NCBI RefSeq assembly: GCF_023278185.1
Contig: NZ_CP066356.1
Span: 124,001-188,000 of the forward strand
DNA from: Bradyrhizobium elkanii USDA 76
Lineage (GTDB): Bacteria; Pseudomonadota; Alphaproteobacteria; Rhizobiales; Xanthobacteraceae
DNA length: 64,000 bases
Reading direction: 5' to 3'
A model generated the notes under the pieces. The model was not told the origin of the DNA, made no database searches, and was given only the letters and a program-made list of their open reading frames with translations. Position numbers and translations under genes: made by a program. Below are positions 50,195-60,419 of the stretch, one piece after another (the first letter of the stretch is position 1; each line of letters starts with the position of its first letter).

Positions 50195-51304
50195 TCAGTT
50201 ACTTTCATGGTTGCGAGCCGGACCGGCAGTCAGTCCGTTCAGGTTGAACACGCGCTTGGGGATGAGTTCGCCATTGCCAATTTCGGCAAGCGCGAGAAGC
50301 CGGCCTGCCACCGTGACATAGACTGTGCCGCTGGTATTGGGCGCATCCCGTCCGCGCAACAAAACGGCCTGGCCCCTGTGGAGCCTTGCCGCATCAGCCC
50401 GTGTGACGGCCAGTGCCGGGATGTCGTCCAGCGCGGTCTCAACGGGCAAAAGCGCGTCGGCGAGGCTGCCCTCGCCAGACGCGGCTCTATTGCATAAAGC
50501 CTCCAACTGTTCCAGCGGAATCATGTCCCGTTCGGTAAACGGACCGACAAGGGTCCGCCGCAGGGCGCAGATATGGCCGAAACAGCCCAGAATCCGGCCC
50601 ATATCGCGGGCCAGCGCCCGGACATAGGTTCCCTTGCCGCACTCGGCCTCGAACACGGACTGGCCGTTATCGCCATGTTCCGCAAGGGTTAATTCGTGGA
50701 TCTCGACCGGGCGGGGCTTCAGTTCCACGGTCTCGCCGTCGCGCGCCAGATCATAGGCGCGCTCGCCCTGCACCTTGATCGCCGAATATTGCGGCGGGAT
50801 CTGCTCGATCACTCCGGTGAAGCGCGGCAACAGTTCCCGGATCGAATCGGCGGTCGGCCGGCTCTCGCTGGTCCGGACCGGTCGCCCCTCGGTGTCGTCG
50901 GTGTCGCGCTCCTCGCCCCAGCACACCGTGAAGCGGTAGCGCTTGCGGCCGTCCATCACGAACGGCACGGTCTTGGTGGCCTCGCCCAGCGCGATCGGCA
51001 AGCCGCCGGAGGCGAGCGGATCGAGGGTGCCGGCGTGGCCGGCGCGCTTGGCCTGGAACAGGCGCTTGAGCACTGCGACCGCCTGCGTCGAGGTCATGCC
51101 GATCGGCTTGTCGAGCACCACCCAGCCGTGGACGTCGCGCTTGTCGCGGCGCGGCTGCTGGTTCTGCCTGCCCTGCTTCTGGCGCGGGTCGTTGTTGGTG
51201 CGGCGCGCATCGTCGCTGCGCTGGCCGGCAAAAGCATCCCGCTCAGCGTCGCGCGCGTCGGAATCCTTCGCGTCGATAACGCTGTTGGTCGTCATCACAG
51301 TCAT
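50195..51304 (-). CDS. truB: tRNA pseudouridine synthase B
   Basis: TruB makes pseudouridine 55 in the T-loop of tRNAs. The 369-residue protein has the [14 protein letters not shown] motif with the catalytic Asp, [10 protein letters not shown], the [19 protein letters not shown] block and [11 protein letters not shown]. The N-terminal 55 residues are an acidic and basic extension ([11 protein letters not shown]..., [14 protein letters not shown]) before the standard HGWVVLDKP start. The ATG at 51304 overlaps the rbfA stop (TGATG); ATG 51295 is an alternative. Confidence 0.95.
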   Translation of the reverse strand: MTVMTTNSVIDAKDSDARDAERDAFAGQRSDDARRTNNDPRQKQGRQNQQPRRDKRDVHGWVVLDKPIGMTSTQAVAVLKRLFQAKRAGHAGTLDPLASGGLPIALGEATKTVPFVMDGRKRYRFTVCWGEERDTDDTEGRPVRTSESRPTADSIRELLPRFTGVIEQIPPQYSAIKVQGERAYDLARDGETVELKPRPVEIHELTLAEHGDNGQSVFEAECGKGTYVRALARDMGRILGCFGHICALRRTLVGPFTERDMIPLEQLEALCNRAASGEGSLADALLPVETALDDIPALAVTRADAARLHRGQAVLLRGRDAPNTSGTVYVTVAGRLLALAEIGNGELIPKRVFNLNGLTAGPARNHESN

Positions 51305-51714
51305 CACTCGTCGTCCGAATCGGGTGCAAGGTCTCGCTGCACCGCAGGTGTCCGCAGTAGTTTCTCGATGCGCTCCGCCTCGTCGAACCGCTCGTCGACG
51401 CGGAAGCGAATGTCGGGTGCAAATTTCAGGTTGACGCGGTGCGCGATCTCGCCGCGAAGGAATTTCTTGTTGCGCTCGAGCGCGGATATCACCGTGTCGG
51501 TGTCGCGGCCGCCGAGCGGCATCACATAGATCGTCGCGAGCTTCAGGTCCGGCGACATACGCACCTCGGGAACGGTGATGATGTGGCCTTCCAGATCGGG
51601 ATCGTGGACGTCACCCTGCGACAGAATATCGGCAACCGCATGGCGAACCGTTTCACCGACGCGCAGCTGACGTTGTGAGCCGCCGGGGCTGGAACTCTTC
51701 TTTTGACGGGGCAT
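51304..51714 (-). CDS. rbfA: 30S ribosome-binding factor A
   Basis: RbfA helps late 30S maturation and cold adaptation. The 136-residue KH-fold protein has [30 protein letters not shown] and [18 protein letters not shown]. It has a basic N-terminus ([12 protein letters not shown]) and an acidic C-terminus. It sits between infB and truB, coupled to truB by a stop/start overlap. Confidence 0.95.
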   Translation of the reverse strand: MPRQKKSSSPGGSQRQLRVGETVRHAVADILSQGDVHDPDLEGHIITVPEVRMSPDLKLATIYVMPLGGRDTDTVISALERNKKFLRGEIAHRVNLKFAPDIRFRVDERFDEAERIEKLLRTPAVQRDLAPDSDDE

Positions 51715-51873
51715 GACCTTCTTCCAAAACCGTCACGCCCGCTGGCCGTGGCCGCGGGCATCAATGTCCTAGCTTTGCTTTCAATCAGACAATGCGCTGG
51801 CGGCCGGACCAAAGTCCGGCCACGCCGTCGCATTTTCAGTTAAATGGACCCGGGCTCTTCGTAAGATTTGGAC

Positions 51874-54582
51874 TTACAGAGAGCGCTGGATCGTCTCGAT
51901 GCGGTAACACTCGATCACGTCGCCGACACGCATGTCGCCGTAGTTCTCGAACGCCATGCCACACTCCTGGCCGGAGACCACTTCCTTCACTTCATCCTTG
52001 AAGCGCTTCAGCGTCGACAGCTTGCCTTCGTGCACCACCACGTTGTCGCGGATCAGGCGAACATTGGCGCCGCGTTCCACGGTGCCGTCGGTGACGCGGC
52101 AACCCGCGACCTTGCCGACCTTGGAAATGTTGAACACTTCCAGGATCTGCGCGTTGCCCAGCATGGTTTCGCGTAGCGTGGGCGCGAGCAGGCCGGACAT
52201 CGCCTTTTTGATGTCATCCACGAGGTCGTAGATGATGTTGTAGTAGCGGATCTCGATGCCGTTGCGCTTGGCCGCGGCCGCCGCTTCCTTGTTGGCGCGG
52301 ACCGAGAAGCCGATGATCGCGGCGTTGAAGCCTTCCGCCAGCGTGACGTCGGATTCCGAGATGCCGCCGACGCCGGCATGCAGGATGCGGGCGGCGACCT
52401 CGTCGGTGCCGAGCTTCTCCAGCGAGCCCAGGATCGCTTCCAGTGAGCCCTGCACGTCGGCCTTAACGATCAGCGGGAACTCCTTGCGGCCCGCGGTCTT
52501 GAGCTGCGACATCATCTGCTCGAGCGAGCCGCGCATGCCGGAAATCGAGGCAGCAGCGTTCTCGCGCTTCTGGTGCGCGCGGTAGCTCGTGACCTGGCGG
52601 GCGCGGGCTTCGTTCTCGACAACGGCGAGACGGTCGCCGGCTTCCGGCGGACCGTTGAAGCCGAGCACCTCGACCGGCACGGACGGACCGGCCTCTTCGA
52701 GATTCTCGCCCTGGTCGGAGATCAGCGCGCGGACGCGGCCCATCTCGGCGCCGGCGACGATAATGTCGCCGATGCGCAGCGTGCCGCGCTGCACCAGCAC
52801 GGTCGCGACCGGACCGCGGCCGCGATCGAGCTTGGCTTCGATCACGGTGCCTTCCGCCGGGCGCTGCGAATTGGTCTTCAGGTCGAGGATTTCGGCCTGC
52901 AGCGCGATCATCTCGAGCAGCCGGTCGAGATTGGTCTTGTTCTTGGCCGAGACCTCGACGTCGACGACGTCGCCGCCGAGCGATTCGACCTGCACCTCGT
53001 GTTGGAGCAATTCGGTGCGCACGCGCTCGGGCCGCGCATCCGGCTTGTCGATCTTGTTGATCGCCACGATCATCGGCACCTTGGCCGCCTTGGCGTGGTT
53101 GATCGCCTCGATCGTCTGCGGCATCACGCCGTCATCGGCCGCGACCACCAGCACGACGATGTCGGTGACCTTGGCGCCGCGGGCGCGCATCGCGGTGAAC
53201 GCGGCGTGGCCGGGCGTATCGATGAAGGTGATCTTGGTGCCGCTCTCGGGCGAGAGCACCTGATAGGCGCCGATATGCTGGGTGATGCCGCCGGCTTCGC
53301 CCGACACCACATTGGCGTGGCGCAGCGCGTCGAGCAGCGAGGTCTTGCCGTGGTCGACATGGCCCATGACGGTGACCACGGGCGAGCGCGGCTCGGTGTC
53401 GGTGGAATCGTCGACGACGTCGAACAGGCCTTCTTCCACGTCGGACGCGGCGACGCGCTTGACGGTGTGGCCGAGTTCCTCGGCGATCAGCTGTGCGGTG
53501 TCGGCATCGATCACGTCGGTGATCTTGTGCATCGCGCCCTGCTTCATCAGCATGCGGATGACATCGACCGCGCGCTCCGACATCCGGTTCGCGAGTTCCT
53601 GGATCGCGATCACTTCCGGAATGACGACTTCGCGGATCAGCTTTTCCTTCTGCTCGTTTGCGGCGTGACCCTTCAGGCGCTGGGTACGGCGGCGGAACGA
53701 GGCGATCGAGCGCTCGCGCACGTCGTCGGCGTTGAGCGCGGTGACGACGGTGAGGCGTCCGCGCTGCTTCTGCGGGCCGGGCTTGTGAGTGGTCTTCGGG
53801 GCCGCGACAGGACGCACGGCGCCGCCGGGGCGGCGCACCAGGCGCGGACCTTCGTCCTCGTCCGCCTCGGCGGCAACGGCCGGCGGCCGCCCCGGGGCCG
53901 CAGGCGTGCGCGCAGCAGGCGTCGTGGTCGTTGTCGGGCGGGCTGCGCTGGGCGCACGGGCGGCCGGGGCAGACGCGGGTGCGGCTCCGGCAGGCTTGGC
54001 GGGAGCAGCGGCAGGCGTCGCACCGGGCTTGGCCTCGCCTTCGCCAAAGCGGCGCTTGGCCTCGACCTCGGCCTTGCGCTTGGCCTCTTCCTCGTGGCGA
54101 TGGCGTTCCTCTTCCGCCTTGCGGCGGGCCTCGGCGGCCTCGCGCTCTGCCTTCTCGGCAGCCTCGCGGACGGCGCGGCGCTTGGCTTCCTCTTCGGCCT
54201 GGCGGCGCTCTTCGATGTCGCGCTGACGGGCGTCGGCCAGCGCGCTGGCACGCGCGGAACGCTCGTCCTCGGTCAGGGTCGGCAGCACCACGCCCGAGCG
54301 GGTGTTACGCTGTTGCTGGCCGGAAGGCGGGCCCGAGGGGCGGCCGAGCGGCGGCCTGGCGGCGGGCGCCGCCGGCTTTGCAACCACGGGTTCCGGCGCA
54401 TGCGCCTCGCCGGGACCATCGCCACCGACGCGGCGCTTGCCGCGCTTCTCGACCACGACCTGCTTGGTCCGGCCGTGGCTGAAGCTCTGGCGCACGGTGC
54501 CCGTCTCGACGCGCGGCTTCAGCGACAGCGTCTTGCTCGGGACACTCAAAGTCTTGTCGCCAGGGGTCTTGGTATCAACCAT
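51874..54582 (-). CDS. infB: Translation initiation factor IF-2
   Basis: IF-2 is the GTPase that places fMet-tRNA on the ribosome. The 902-residue protein has an N-terminal Ala/Pro/Glu/Lys-rich region with a charged helical stretch (about 100-190, [24 protein letters not shown]). The GTPase follows, with GHVDHGKT near residue 405, then DTPGHAAF and NKIDKP. Domains II-IV follow. The gap to rbfA (51715-51873) contains a GGCCGGAC/GTCCGGCC hairpin without a T-run. Confidence 0.97.
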   Translation of the reverse strand: MVDTKTPGDKTLSVPSKTLSLKPRVETGTVRQSFSHGRTKQVVVEKRGKRRVGGDGPGEAHAPEPVVAKPAAPAARPPLGRPSGPPSGQQQRNTRSGVVLPTLTEDERSARASALADARQRDIEERRQAEEEAKRRAVREAAEKAEREAAEARRKAEEERHRHEEEAKRKAEVEAKRRFGEGEAKPGATPAAAPAKPAGAAPASAPAARAPSAARPTTTTTPAARTPAAPGRPPAVAAEADEDEGPRLVRRPGGAVRPVAAPKTTHKPGPQKQRGRLTVVTALNADDVRERSIASFRRRTQRLKGHAANEQKEKLIREVVIPEVIAIQELANRMSERAVDVIRMLMKQGAMHKITDVIDADTAQLIAEELGHTVKRVAASDVEEGLFDVVDDSTDTEPRSPVVTVMGHVDHGKTSLLDALRHANVVSGEAGGITQHIGAYQVLSPESGTKITFIDTPGHAAFTAMRARGAKVTDIVVLVVAADDGVMPQTIEAINHAKAAKVPMIVAINKIDKPDARPERVRTELLQHEVQVESLGGDVVDVEVSAKNKTNLDRLLEMIALQAEILDLKTNSQRPAEGTVIEAKLDRGRGPVATVLVQRGTLRIGDIIVAGAEMGRVRALISDQGENLEEAGPSVPVEVLGFNGPPEAGDRLAVVENEARARQVTSYRAHQKRENAAASISGMRGSLEQMMSQLKTAGRKEFPLIVKADVQGSLEAILGSLEKLGTDEVAARILHAGVGGISESDVTLAEGFNAAIIGFSVRANKEAAAAAKRNGIEIRYYNIIYDLVDDIKKAMSGLLAPTLRETMLGNAQILEVFNISKVGKVAGCRVTDGTVERGANVRLIRDNVVVHEGKLSTLKRFKDEVKEVVSGQECGMAFENYGDMRVGDVIECYRIETIQRSL

Positions 54583-54689
54583 TCAGCAGTCCTAATCTCG
54601 TTTCGCTGTGCGTTTGCCGCACAAATCCTTCAACGTGTCGTCGTTTGCTGAGCATGACCGGTCGGAAAGACGGCGTCCGCCTTCCCGGA

Positions 54690-55376
54690 TCACGCTCTGG
54701 AATTTCTGGCCGCTTCGGCGGTCTTGTCGTCGTCGGCCATCCGGTATCGGACCAGCATCTGGCAGCGCGACAGGAACGTCTTGCTCGCCGGGCCCGCGAG
54801 CAGCGCAGCATGTATCACATTTGACCGCCCAAGTGCCAAATCCAATTCTTCCGACGTCAAAACATTGACGACGGGGATTACCGGCGATTCACCACGTTTT
54901 TCGCCCCTTTGCCTGACGATCGCGTCCAATTTGCGGATTCCGTCCGCTGCGCCGTCGGAAGCGTGGATCAGGGCTGCAGTTTCGTTCCGGTTGAGTGCGT
55001 CCTCGACCTTGCCGAAGCCCGAAACGACCTGACCGGCCTTGGCGGCCATTGCCAGGGCCTCGGTGACGCTGCGCACCAGGAGGGTGTCGGTGTCGGTGGG
55101 GAGCGTCGGCGCGACGCGGACGTCGCGCTTGAATCCCCTGCTAAATTGGTGACGGCGGACCGCTTCCGCAACACTGCGCCGCGACGCGGAAACCCATAGT
55201 CCGCGGCCGGGCAGCTTGCGCTTCAGATCCGGGATCACCTCGCCCGTGGGCGCAATGACGAACCGGATCAGCTCGTCGATCGGACGCACCTCGCGGCTGA
55301 CCGCGCACATCCGCGTGGTCGCGGACTTCTGCGTCCGCGGCCCATCGTCGAGATCGGGGTCAGCCTGAGCCAGCAT
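54690..55376 (-). CDS. YlxR-family RNA-binding protein with L7Ae-like domain
   Basis: The 228-residue protein has an N-terminal YlxR/DUF448 domain: TRMCAVSREVRPIDELIRFV, then the signature GRGLWVSASR near 58-67. Residues about 95-200 resemble a ribosomal L7Ae-type fold (VVSGFGKVEDALN, AALIHASDGAADGIRKLD). In Bacillus YlxR binds RNase P RNA and is also tied to transcription; the role in alphaproteobacteria is less clear. Its place between nusA and infB is the classical one. Confidence 0.9.
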   Translation of the reverse strand: MLAQADPDLDDGPRTQKSATTRMCAVSREVRPIDELIRFVIAPTGEVIPDLKRKLPGRGLWVSASRRSVAEAVRRHQFSRGFKRDVRVAPTLPTDTDTLLVRSVTEALAMAAKAGQVVSGFGKVEDALNRNETAALIHASDGAADGIRKLDAIVRQRGEKRGESPVIPVVNVLTSEELDLALGRSNVIHAALLAGPASKTFLSRCQMLVRYRMADDDKTAEAARNSRA

Positions 55377-55450
55377 CCGTCGGGCATCTCCTTCGTGAAT
55401 TGGCGCGAGTTCTTATCGAAAAGCCGGTATCCACCTTTGCGGAACACGCG

Positions 55451-57067
55451 CTACGAAGCCGTCGTTTCTGCTTCGGCGGCCTCGGCCTCCTCGGCAGGCT
55501 TGGCGAGGTCGGCCTCGGTGATCCAGCCGGCCTTCAGACGGGCCTGCATGATCAGGGCCTCGGCCTCGTCGCGCGAGATTTCGATGCCGTCGAGGAACCC
55601 GGCATGCTTGGTCGGCTCGCCGCCTTCCTTGCGCTCGGTCCAGCCGACCAGGTCGTCGGTGGCGCAGCCGGCGAGATCCTCGACCGTCTTGACGTCGTTC
55701 TCGCCGAGTTTCACCAGCATCTTGCCGGTGATGCCGGGCACGTCCTTCATGGCGTCCTCGACGCCGAGTTCCTTGCGCTTGGCTTCCAGTTCCGCCTCGA
55801 GCTGTTCCAGATACTCGCGGGCGCGGGTCTGCAGCTCGTTGGCGGTCTCCTCGTCGAAACCCTCGATGCCGGCGAGTTCCTTGACGTCGACCAGCGCGAG
55901 TTCCTCGACCGAGGTGAAGCCTTCGGAGGCGAGCAGCTGGCCGACCACCTCGTCGACATTGAGCGCTTCCATGAACACGCGGGTCGAGTTCTCGAAGTCG
56001 GCCTGGCGGCGCTCCGACTCTTCCTGCTCGGTCAGGATGTCGATGTCCCAGCCGGTCAGCTGCGAGGCGAGGCGGACGTTCTGGCCGCGGCGGCCGATCG
56101 CCAGCGACAGCTGGTTGTTGGTGTCGGGAACCACGACCTCAATGCGCTCGCGGTCCTCGTCGATCACGACCTTGGCGACTTCAGCCGGCGCCAGCGCGTT
56201 GACGACGAAGGTCGCGATGTCGGGCGACCACGGGATGATGTCGATCTTCTCGCCCTGCAGCTCGTTCACCACGGCCTGCACGCGCGAGCCGCGCATGCCG
56301 ACACAGGCGCCGACCGGGTCGACCGAGGAATCGCGCGAGATCACGCCGATCTTGGCGCGCGAGCCCGGATCGCGGGCGACCGCCTTGATCTCGACGATGC
56401 CGTCGTAGATCTCCGGCACTTCCTGCGCGAACAGCTTCGCCATGAACTGCGGATGGGTGCGCGACAGGAAGATCTGCGGACCGCGCGTCTCGCGGCGGAC
56501 GTCGAAGATATAGGCGCGGACGCGGTCGCCGTTGCGGAACACTTCGCGCGGCAGCATCTCGTCGCGGCGCACGATCGCTTCGCCGCGGCCGAGGTCGACG
56601 ATCACGCTGCCATATTCGACGCGCTTGACGATGCCGTTGACGATGTCGCCGATGCGGTCCTTGAATTCCTGGTACTGCCGGTCGCGCTCGGCCTCGCGCA
56701 CCTTCTGCACGATCACCTGCTTGGCCGACTGCGCGGCGATGCGGCCATATTCCAGCGGCGGCAGCGTGTCGGCGATGGTGTCGCCGACCTGGGCGCCCGG
56801 ATTGGCGCGCTGCGCGTCGTGCAGCGAAATCTGGTTGGAGGAGTTCTCGACGACGTCGACCACCAGCATGTGGCGGGTCAGCCGCAGCTCGCCCTTCTTG
56901 GCGTCGATCTCGGCATGGACGTCGGTCTCGCTGCCGTAGCGGGCACGCGCGGCCTTGGCGATGGCGTCTTCCATCGCCGCGATCACGATGGAGCGGTCGA
57001 TCGACTTTTCGCGCGCAACTGCGTCTGCGATCTGCAGCAGTTCGAGTTTGTTGGCGCTGACTGCCAT
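55451..57067 (-). CDS. nusA: Transcription termination/antitermination factor NusA
   Basis: NusA controls RNA polymerase pausing, termination and antitermination. The 538-residue protein starts MAVSANKLELLQIADAVARE. It has an S1 domain at about 135-200 and KH domains with DPVGACVGMRGSRVQAVV and LAIGRRGQNVRLASQLTGWDI. Two helix-hairpin-helix AR repeats lie in the C-terminal part (DEVVGQLLASEGF; TVEDLAGCATDDLVGW). It follows rimP by 3 nt. Confidence 0.97.
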   Translation of the reverse strand: MAVSANKLELLQIADAVAREKSIDRSIVIAAMEDAIAKAARARYGSETDVHAEIDAKKGELRLTRHMLVVDVVENSSNQISLHDAQRANPGAQVGDTIADTLPPLEYGRIAAQSAKQVIVQKVREAERDRQYQEFKDRIGDIVNGIVKRVEYGSVIVDLGRGEAIVRRDEMLPREVFRNGDRVRAYIFDVRRETRGPQIFLSRTHPQFMAKLFAQEVPEIYDGIVEIKAVARDPGSRAKIGVISRDSSVDPVGACVGMRGSRVQAVVNELQGEKIDIIPWSPDIATFVVNALAPAEVAKVVIDEDRERIEVVVPDTNNQLSLAIGRRGQNVRLASQLTGWDIDILTEQEESERRQADFENSTRVFMEALNVDEVVGQLLASEGFTSVEELALVDVKELAGIEGFDEETANELQTRAREYLEQLEAELEAKRKELGVEDAMKDVPGITGKMLVKLGENDVKTVEDLAGCATDDLVGWTERKEGGEPTKHAGFLDGIEISRDEAEALIMQARLKAGWITEADLAKPAEEAEAAEAETTAS

Positions 57068-57070
57068 GGC

Positions 57071-57859
57071 TTAGTCTCCTTCGGATGGATCGATCTCGCC
57101 ACGGCGCGCGCGCTCGGCGGCCAGGCGGTGCTTTTTGGTGTTGGTCGGGGCCGGCTTCTTGCCGGGCTTGTGAGCAGGCTTGTCACCAGGCTTGGGTTTC
57201 GGCTTCTGACTCTTCGCCGGATCGCTCTTCTTGGCGTGGGCCGGTTGCGGCGGCGCGAGGCCGAGCTCGCGGCGCAGCTCGCGCTCGGCGGCCTTGCCGC
57301 GGCGCATCGATTCCTCGATCAATTCGTCGGTCAGCACCAGCCGCGCGTCCGAGATGTCCTCCATCACCAGGAGAACCTCGGCGTCCTCGTCGGGACGCGG
57401 ATCGTCGCGCCTGATGCGCACCGCGTCGCCCTCGACGCCGGCAAGCACGCCGCGGAACCGCTTGCGGCCCTGATGCGCCACCGCCATTTCGATCTTCACG
57501 AGATGCCCGGTATAGCGCTCGAAGTCGGAGCGGCGCACCAGCGGGCGGTCGATCCCGGGCGAAGAGATTTCCAGCCGGTAGGCGCGCTCGATCGGGTCGG
57601 CGACGTCGAGCACCGGCGACAGCGCGCGCGAGATCGCCTCGCAATCCTCGAGCTGCATCGAGCCGTCGGGCCGCTCCGCCATGATCTGCACGGTGCAGCC
57701 GGCATCGCCCGAGACCTTGATGCGCACCAGGCGATAGCCCATGCCCTGCAGCACCGGGACCGCCACCGCGGCGACGCGCGCCGCGACCCCGGGCTCGACG
57801 ACGAGACGCGGCTCGGCGAGCAGTTCGGTGTCCACGGACGTGGCGGTCGGTTCGGTCAT
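57071..57859 (-). CDS. rimP: Ribosome maturation factor RimP
   Basis: RimP helps early 30S assembly. The 262-residue protein has the RimP core ([45 protein letters not shown], then the LVKIEM Sm-like domain). A Lys/Pro-rich C-terminal tail ([19 protein letters not shown]) is typical of Bradyrhizobiaceae and may bind RNA. ATG 57859 ([10 protein letters not shown]) was chosen; the longer frame reads through the leader. It opens the rimP-nusA-ylxR-infB operon. Confidence 0.95.
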   Translation of the reverse strand: MTEPTATSVDTELLAEPRLVVEPGVAARVAAVAVPVLQGMGYRLVRIKVSGDAGCTVQIMAERPDGSMQLEDCEAISRALSPVLDVADPIERAYRLEISSPGIDRPLVRRSDFERYTGHLVKIEMAVAHQGRKRFRGVLAGVEGDAVRIRRDDPRPDEDAEVLLVMEDISDARLVLTDELIEESMRRGKAAERELRRELGLAPPQPAHAKKSDPAKSQKPKPKPGDKPAHKPGKKPAPTNTKKHRLAAERARRGEIDPSEGD

Positions 57860-57983
57860 ATCCAGTGTCAAAGGCTGTCTAAGGTCTAAAGGCTGCCGAG
57901 GTCCGTTGTGTTGTTCAGGTGGCCTTAAGGGGCCGCTAACGCTACCCAAACCGGACCCGGCCTCGTTGGGTCCCGTCAGGTAA

Positions 57984-58015
57984 TAAAAAAGAGCGGGTCC
58001 CGGGGGGCCCACTCT
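57984..58015 (-). terminator. Intrinsic terminator in the rimP-nusA leader (candidate attenuator)
   Basis: On the minus strand AGAGTGGG and CCCGCTCT pair (with one G-U), extended by CC/GG around a C-A mismatch, followed by TTTTTATTA. It lies 125 nt upstream of the rimP start and downstream of a candidate promoter, so it would stop transcription inside the leader. Confidence 0.7.
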
Positions 58016-58051
58016 CCTACGCGATCGTATGAGATACCATAAGTTGCGCTG

Positions 58052-58080
58052 GATATAGCTCTTTTGCCTGGGCCCGGCAA
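58052..58080 (-). promoter_or_regulatory. Candidate promoter of the rimP-nusA-infB operon
   Basis: On the minus strand TTGCCG (58080-58075), a 17-nt spacer and TATATC (58057-58052). The predicted start near 58045 is about 30 nt before the leader hairpin. Confidence 0.5.
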
Positions 58081-58206
58081 GGGCCCCCGGGTCCGGCGGG
58101 AGGCGATTTTGCGGCTCCCCGGATGCCGGATCGATCTAACCCTCCGTTTACGAACGGGACCATAGATTGCCGAAAATCGGCAGAAGTCGCCGGTTGGACA
58201 AGGCTC

Positions 58207-59277
58207 ATGACGACAGCCCCCGCGCTGATTCCGGAACTCGACGACATCGTTCGCCGTGGCGACCCCAAGCGCCGCGCCGAGGCCGCGCGGCGGCTCGGCG
58301 AGCTGTTCCTGCAGGGCGCCGCGAGCTTTCGCCCCGACCATATCGACCTGTTCGACGGGGTGCTGACCAGCCTGGTGCCGCATGCCGAGCTTGCTGCGCG
58401 GATCGATCTCGCCGAACGGCTCGCGCCCCTCGCCAACGCGCCGCGCCATCTGGTCGGGCAGCTCGCCCGCGACGACGAGGTCGCGATCGCGGGGCCGCTG
58501 CTGCGCCGATCGCCGATGCTTGACGAAAAGGTGCTGGTCGAGATCGCCAATGCCAAGGGCCAGGGCCATCTGCTCGCGATGGCCGAGCGATCGAAGCTCT
58601 CGACTGCGCTGACCGACGTCCTCGTCCGACGCGGCGATCGCGATGTGATCCGATGCGCGGCCGGCAATGCGGGCGCCACGTTCTCGGATGCGTCCTTTGC
58701 GACGCTGGTGCGGCGCGCCGGCCAGGACGGCGTGCTGACGCTGCGCATCGGCCGCCGCGATGATCTTCCGCCCGAGCATCTGAAGGGCCTGCTCGCCGGC
58801 TCGATCGACGTGATCCGCCGCCGCCTGCATGCCGTCGCCAAACCGGAACGCCAGGCCGAGATCAAGCTGGCGATGAACGAGATCGAGGGCGTGATCGTGC
58901 AGGTCGAGGGCCGCGATTTCACGGCTGCGCAGCGCGCCATCCTGGCGCTGCATCGCGCCGGCGAATTGAACGAGGCCGCGGTGGCCGGCTTCGCAAAGGC
59001 CTTCAAATACGAGGAATGCGTGGCGGCGCTCGCCGCGATGGCCGGCGTGAAAATCGTCACGCTCGATCGCCTGATCTCCGGCGACCGTTACGATCCGATC
59101 CTGATCGCCAGCAAGACGATCGGCTTCGAATGGCCAACCGTGCGCGCCCTGATCCTGATGCGGCTCGGGCCGAACCGCGTGCCGTCTCCTGCCGATATCG
59201 AAGGTGCGCGGGTGAACTTCGTGCGCCTGATGCCGTCAACGGCGCAGCGCGTCGTGGAGTTCTGGAAGTCGCGCTAG
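58207..59277 (+). CDS. DUF2336 family protein
   Basis: The 356-residue protein is built of helical repeats (RRGDPKRRAEAARRLGELFLQ, then units around ARDDEVAIAGPLLR, VRRGDRDVIRCAAGN, and RHLVGQLARD). This is the HEAT-like pattern of DUF2336, a family common in alphaproteobacteria. There is no signal peptide and no enzyme motif. The function is unknown; HEAT-like repeats usually bind proteins. It is divergent from rimP and not part of that operon. Confidence 0.8.
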   Translation: MTTAPALIPELDDIVRRGDPKRRAEAARRLGELFLQGAASFRPDHIDLFDGVLTSLVPHAELAARIDLAERLAPLANAPRHLVGQLARDDEVAIAGPLLRRSPMLDEKVLVEIANAKGQGHLLAMAERSKLSTALTDVLVRRGDRDVIRCAAGNAGATFSDASFATLVRRAGQDGVLTLRIGRRDDLPPEHLKGLLAGSIDVIRRRLHAVAKPERQAEIKLAMNEIEGVIVQVEGRDFTAAQRAILALHRAGELNEAAVAGFAKAFKYEECVAALAAMAGVKIVTLDRLISGDRYDPILIASKTIGFEWPTVRALILMRLGPNRVPSPADIEGARVNFVRLMPSTAQRVVEFWKSR

Positions 59278-59302
59278 TTCAAGCGCAACTGCTCTTGGCT
59301 CC

Positions 59303-59402
59303 GTCATCCTGAGGAGCGCCGCAGGCGCGTCTCGAAGGATGCACGGCCACAGTTGGGCCGTCGACCCTTCGAGACGCGCGTTCCGCGCTCCTCAGGGTGA
59401 CG
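59303..59402. repeat. CATCCTGAGGAGC palindrome, copy 2
   Basis: GTCATCCTGAGGAGCGCCG...GCGTCTCGAAGGATG and inverted CCTTCGAGACGCGCG...GCGCTCCTCAGGGTGAC. Same family as 33268-33368. Confidence 0.85.
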
Positions 59403-59484
59403 GTACCATCAATTAACTCCCAATTTCAAATTGACCCGCTATGCTTTCCGCAAGGCGCGACACAGCGCCAACAGGGAGATCGCC

Positions 59485-60324
59485 ATGCTGACGGACGCCG
59501 ACATCCAATCGCACGCTGCGCGGATCCGCGACGACGGATACACCGTGATCGAGCGCGCCGCCTCGCCGGATTTGGTCGAGGGGTTGAAGGCGGCGGTGCT
59601 GAGAATCGAGCGCGAGCACAATCTCGCACCTGCCAGGACGTCGTTCGAGGGCTTCAAGACGCTGCGCATCAACAACCTCCTGACCTATGACGATCTGTTC
59701 TGGGAGGTGCCGCTGCATGACAACGTGCTGCCGGTGGTCGAACGCGTGCTGGACAGGGAATGCCTGCTCTCGTCGTTCTGCTCGTTGGTGCTCGGCCCGG
59801 GCCAGGAGGCGCAGCCGATCCACGAAGACACCCAGTTGATCCCGTTGCCGCGGCCGCACATTCCGATCACGATCAATGCGATCTGGGCGCTGTCCGATTT
59901 CCGCGAAGATAACGGCGCGACGCGGATCATCCCGCGCAGCCACAAATTCGATTCGTCGCCCGAATACGGCAAGGAGTACGACGCGGTCACCGCGACCATG
60001 CCGGCCGGCAGCGTGATGCTGTTCGACAGCGCGCTGTGGCATGGCGGCGGCGCCAACACCAGCGACGCCAGGCGCTTTGCCTTCTCCTGCGCCTATTGCT
60101 GGGGCTGGATGCGGCAACAGGAGAACCTGCAACTCGGTATTCCGCGCGAGACCGCGGCCCGCTTTCCGCGCCGTCTGCAGGAATTGTGCGGCTACAGCGT
60201 CTACAAGGGGCAGTTCGGCCACATCGACAATCACGATCCGATCGAGCTGCTCGGCCGCGAGCGTGGCAAGCGGATGGTGTGGGAGGCGACCGACGTCAGG
60301 AAGGCGCGGCTGGCGGGGAAGTAA
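59485..60324 (+). CDS. Phytanoyl-CoA dioxygenase family protein
   Basis: The 279-residue protein is an Fe(II)/2-oxoglutarate oxygenase of the PhyH group. The facial triad is seen as HED in QPIHEDTQL (His and Asp two apart) and the distal His in DSALWHGGGANTS, with Arg in DARRFAFS to bind 2-oxoglutarate. Substrate is unknown; relatives hydroxylate small molecules such as ectoine or lipids. The ATG at 59485 (MLTDADIQSHAARI) follows GGGAGATCGCC. It is a single gene between repeats. Confidence 0.85.
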   Translation: MLTDADIQSHAARIRDDGYTVIERAASPDLVEGLKAAVLRIEREHNLAPARTSFEGFKTLRINNLLTYDDLFWEVPLHDNVLPVVERVLDRECLLSSFCSLVLGPGQEAQPIHEDTQLIPLPRPHIPITINAIWALSDFREDNGATRIIPRSHKFDSSPEYGKEYDAVTATMPAGSVMLFDSALWHGGGANTSDARRFAFSCAYCWGWMRQQENLQLGIPRETAARFPRRLQELCGYSVYKGQFGHIDNHDPIELLGRERGKRMVWEATDVRKARLAGK

Positions 60325-60336
60325 TTCCCTTCGCTG

Positions 60337-60416
60337 TCATGGCCGGGCTCGTCCCGGCCATCCACGTCTTGCTAGCCGCACGACGTCAAGACGTGGACAA
60401 GCCCGGGCATGACGAG
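60337..60416. repeat. CATGGCCGGGCTCGTCCCGGCCAT repeat
   Basis: Inner hairpin TGGCCGGG/CCCGGCCA, with outer arms CCACGTCTTG and CAAGACGTGG. The hairpin core matches the irr terminator (38516-38538). Confidence 0.8.
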
Positions 60417-60419
60417 GTG

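Larger units (their letters stand above)
57860..58206. other. 347-bp divergent region between rimP and the DUF2336 gene
   Basis: It contains the candidate rimP promoter and the leader terminator on the minus strand. GC-rich repeats (GGGCCC at 58071 and 58083) lie upstream. No gene is seen. Confidence 0.6.

Noticed and set aside
51793..51835. Terminator between rbfA and infB from the GGCCGGAC/GTCCGGCC hairpin
   Set aside because: No T-run follows on the transcribed minus strand, so it is not called as an intrinsic terminator.
55400..57889. An 829-codon open frame opposite nusA and rimP
   Set aside because: Antisense to well-recognised conserved genes; composition is that of a shadow frame and no domain is seen.
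57860..58206. A tRNA gene ahead of rimP, as metY in E. coli
   Set aside because: I could not fold any cloverleaf and no CCA-ended acceptor stem is visible; only hairpins are present.
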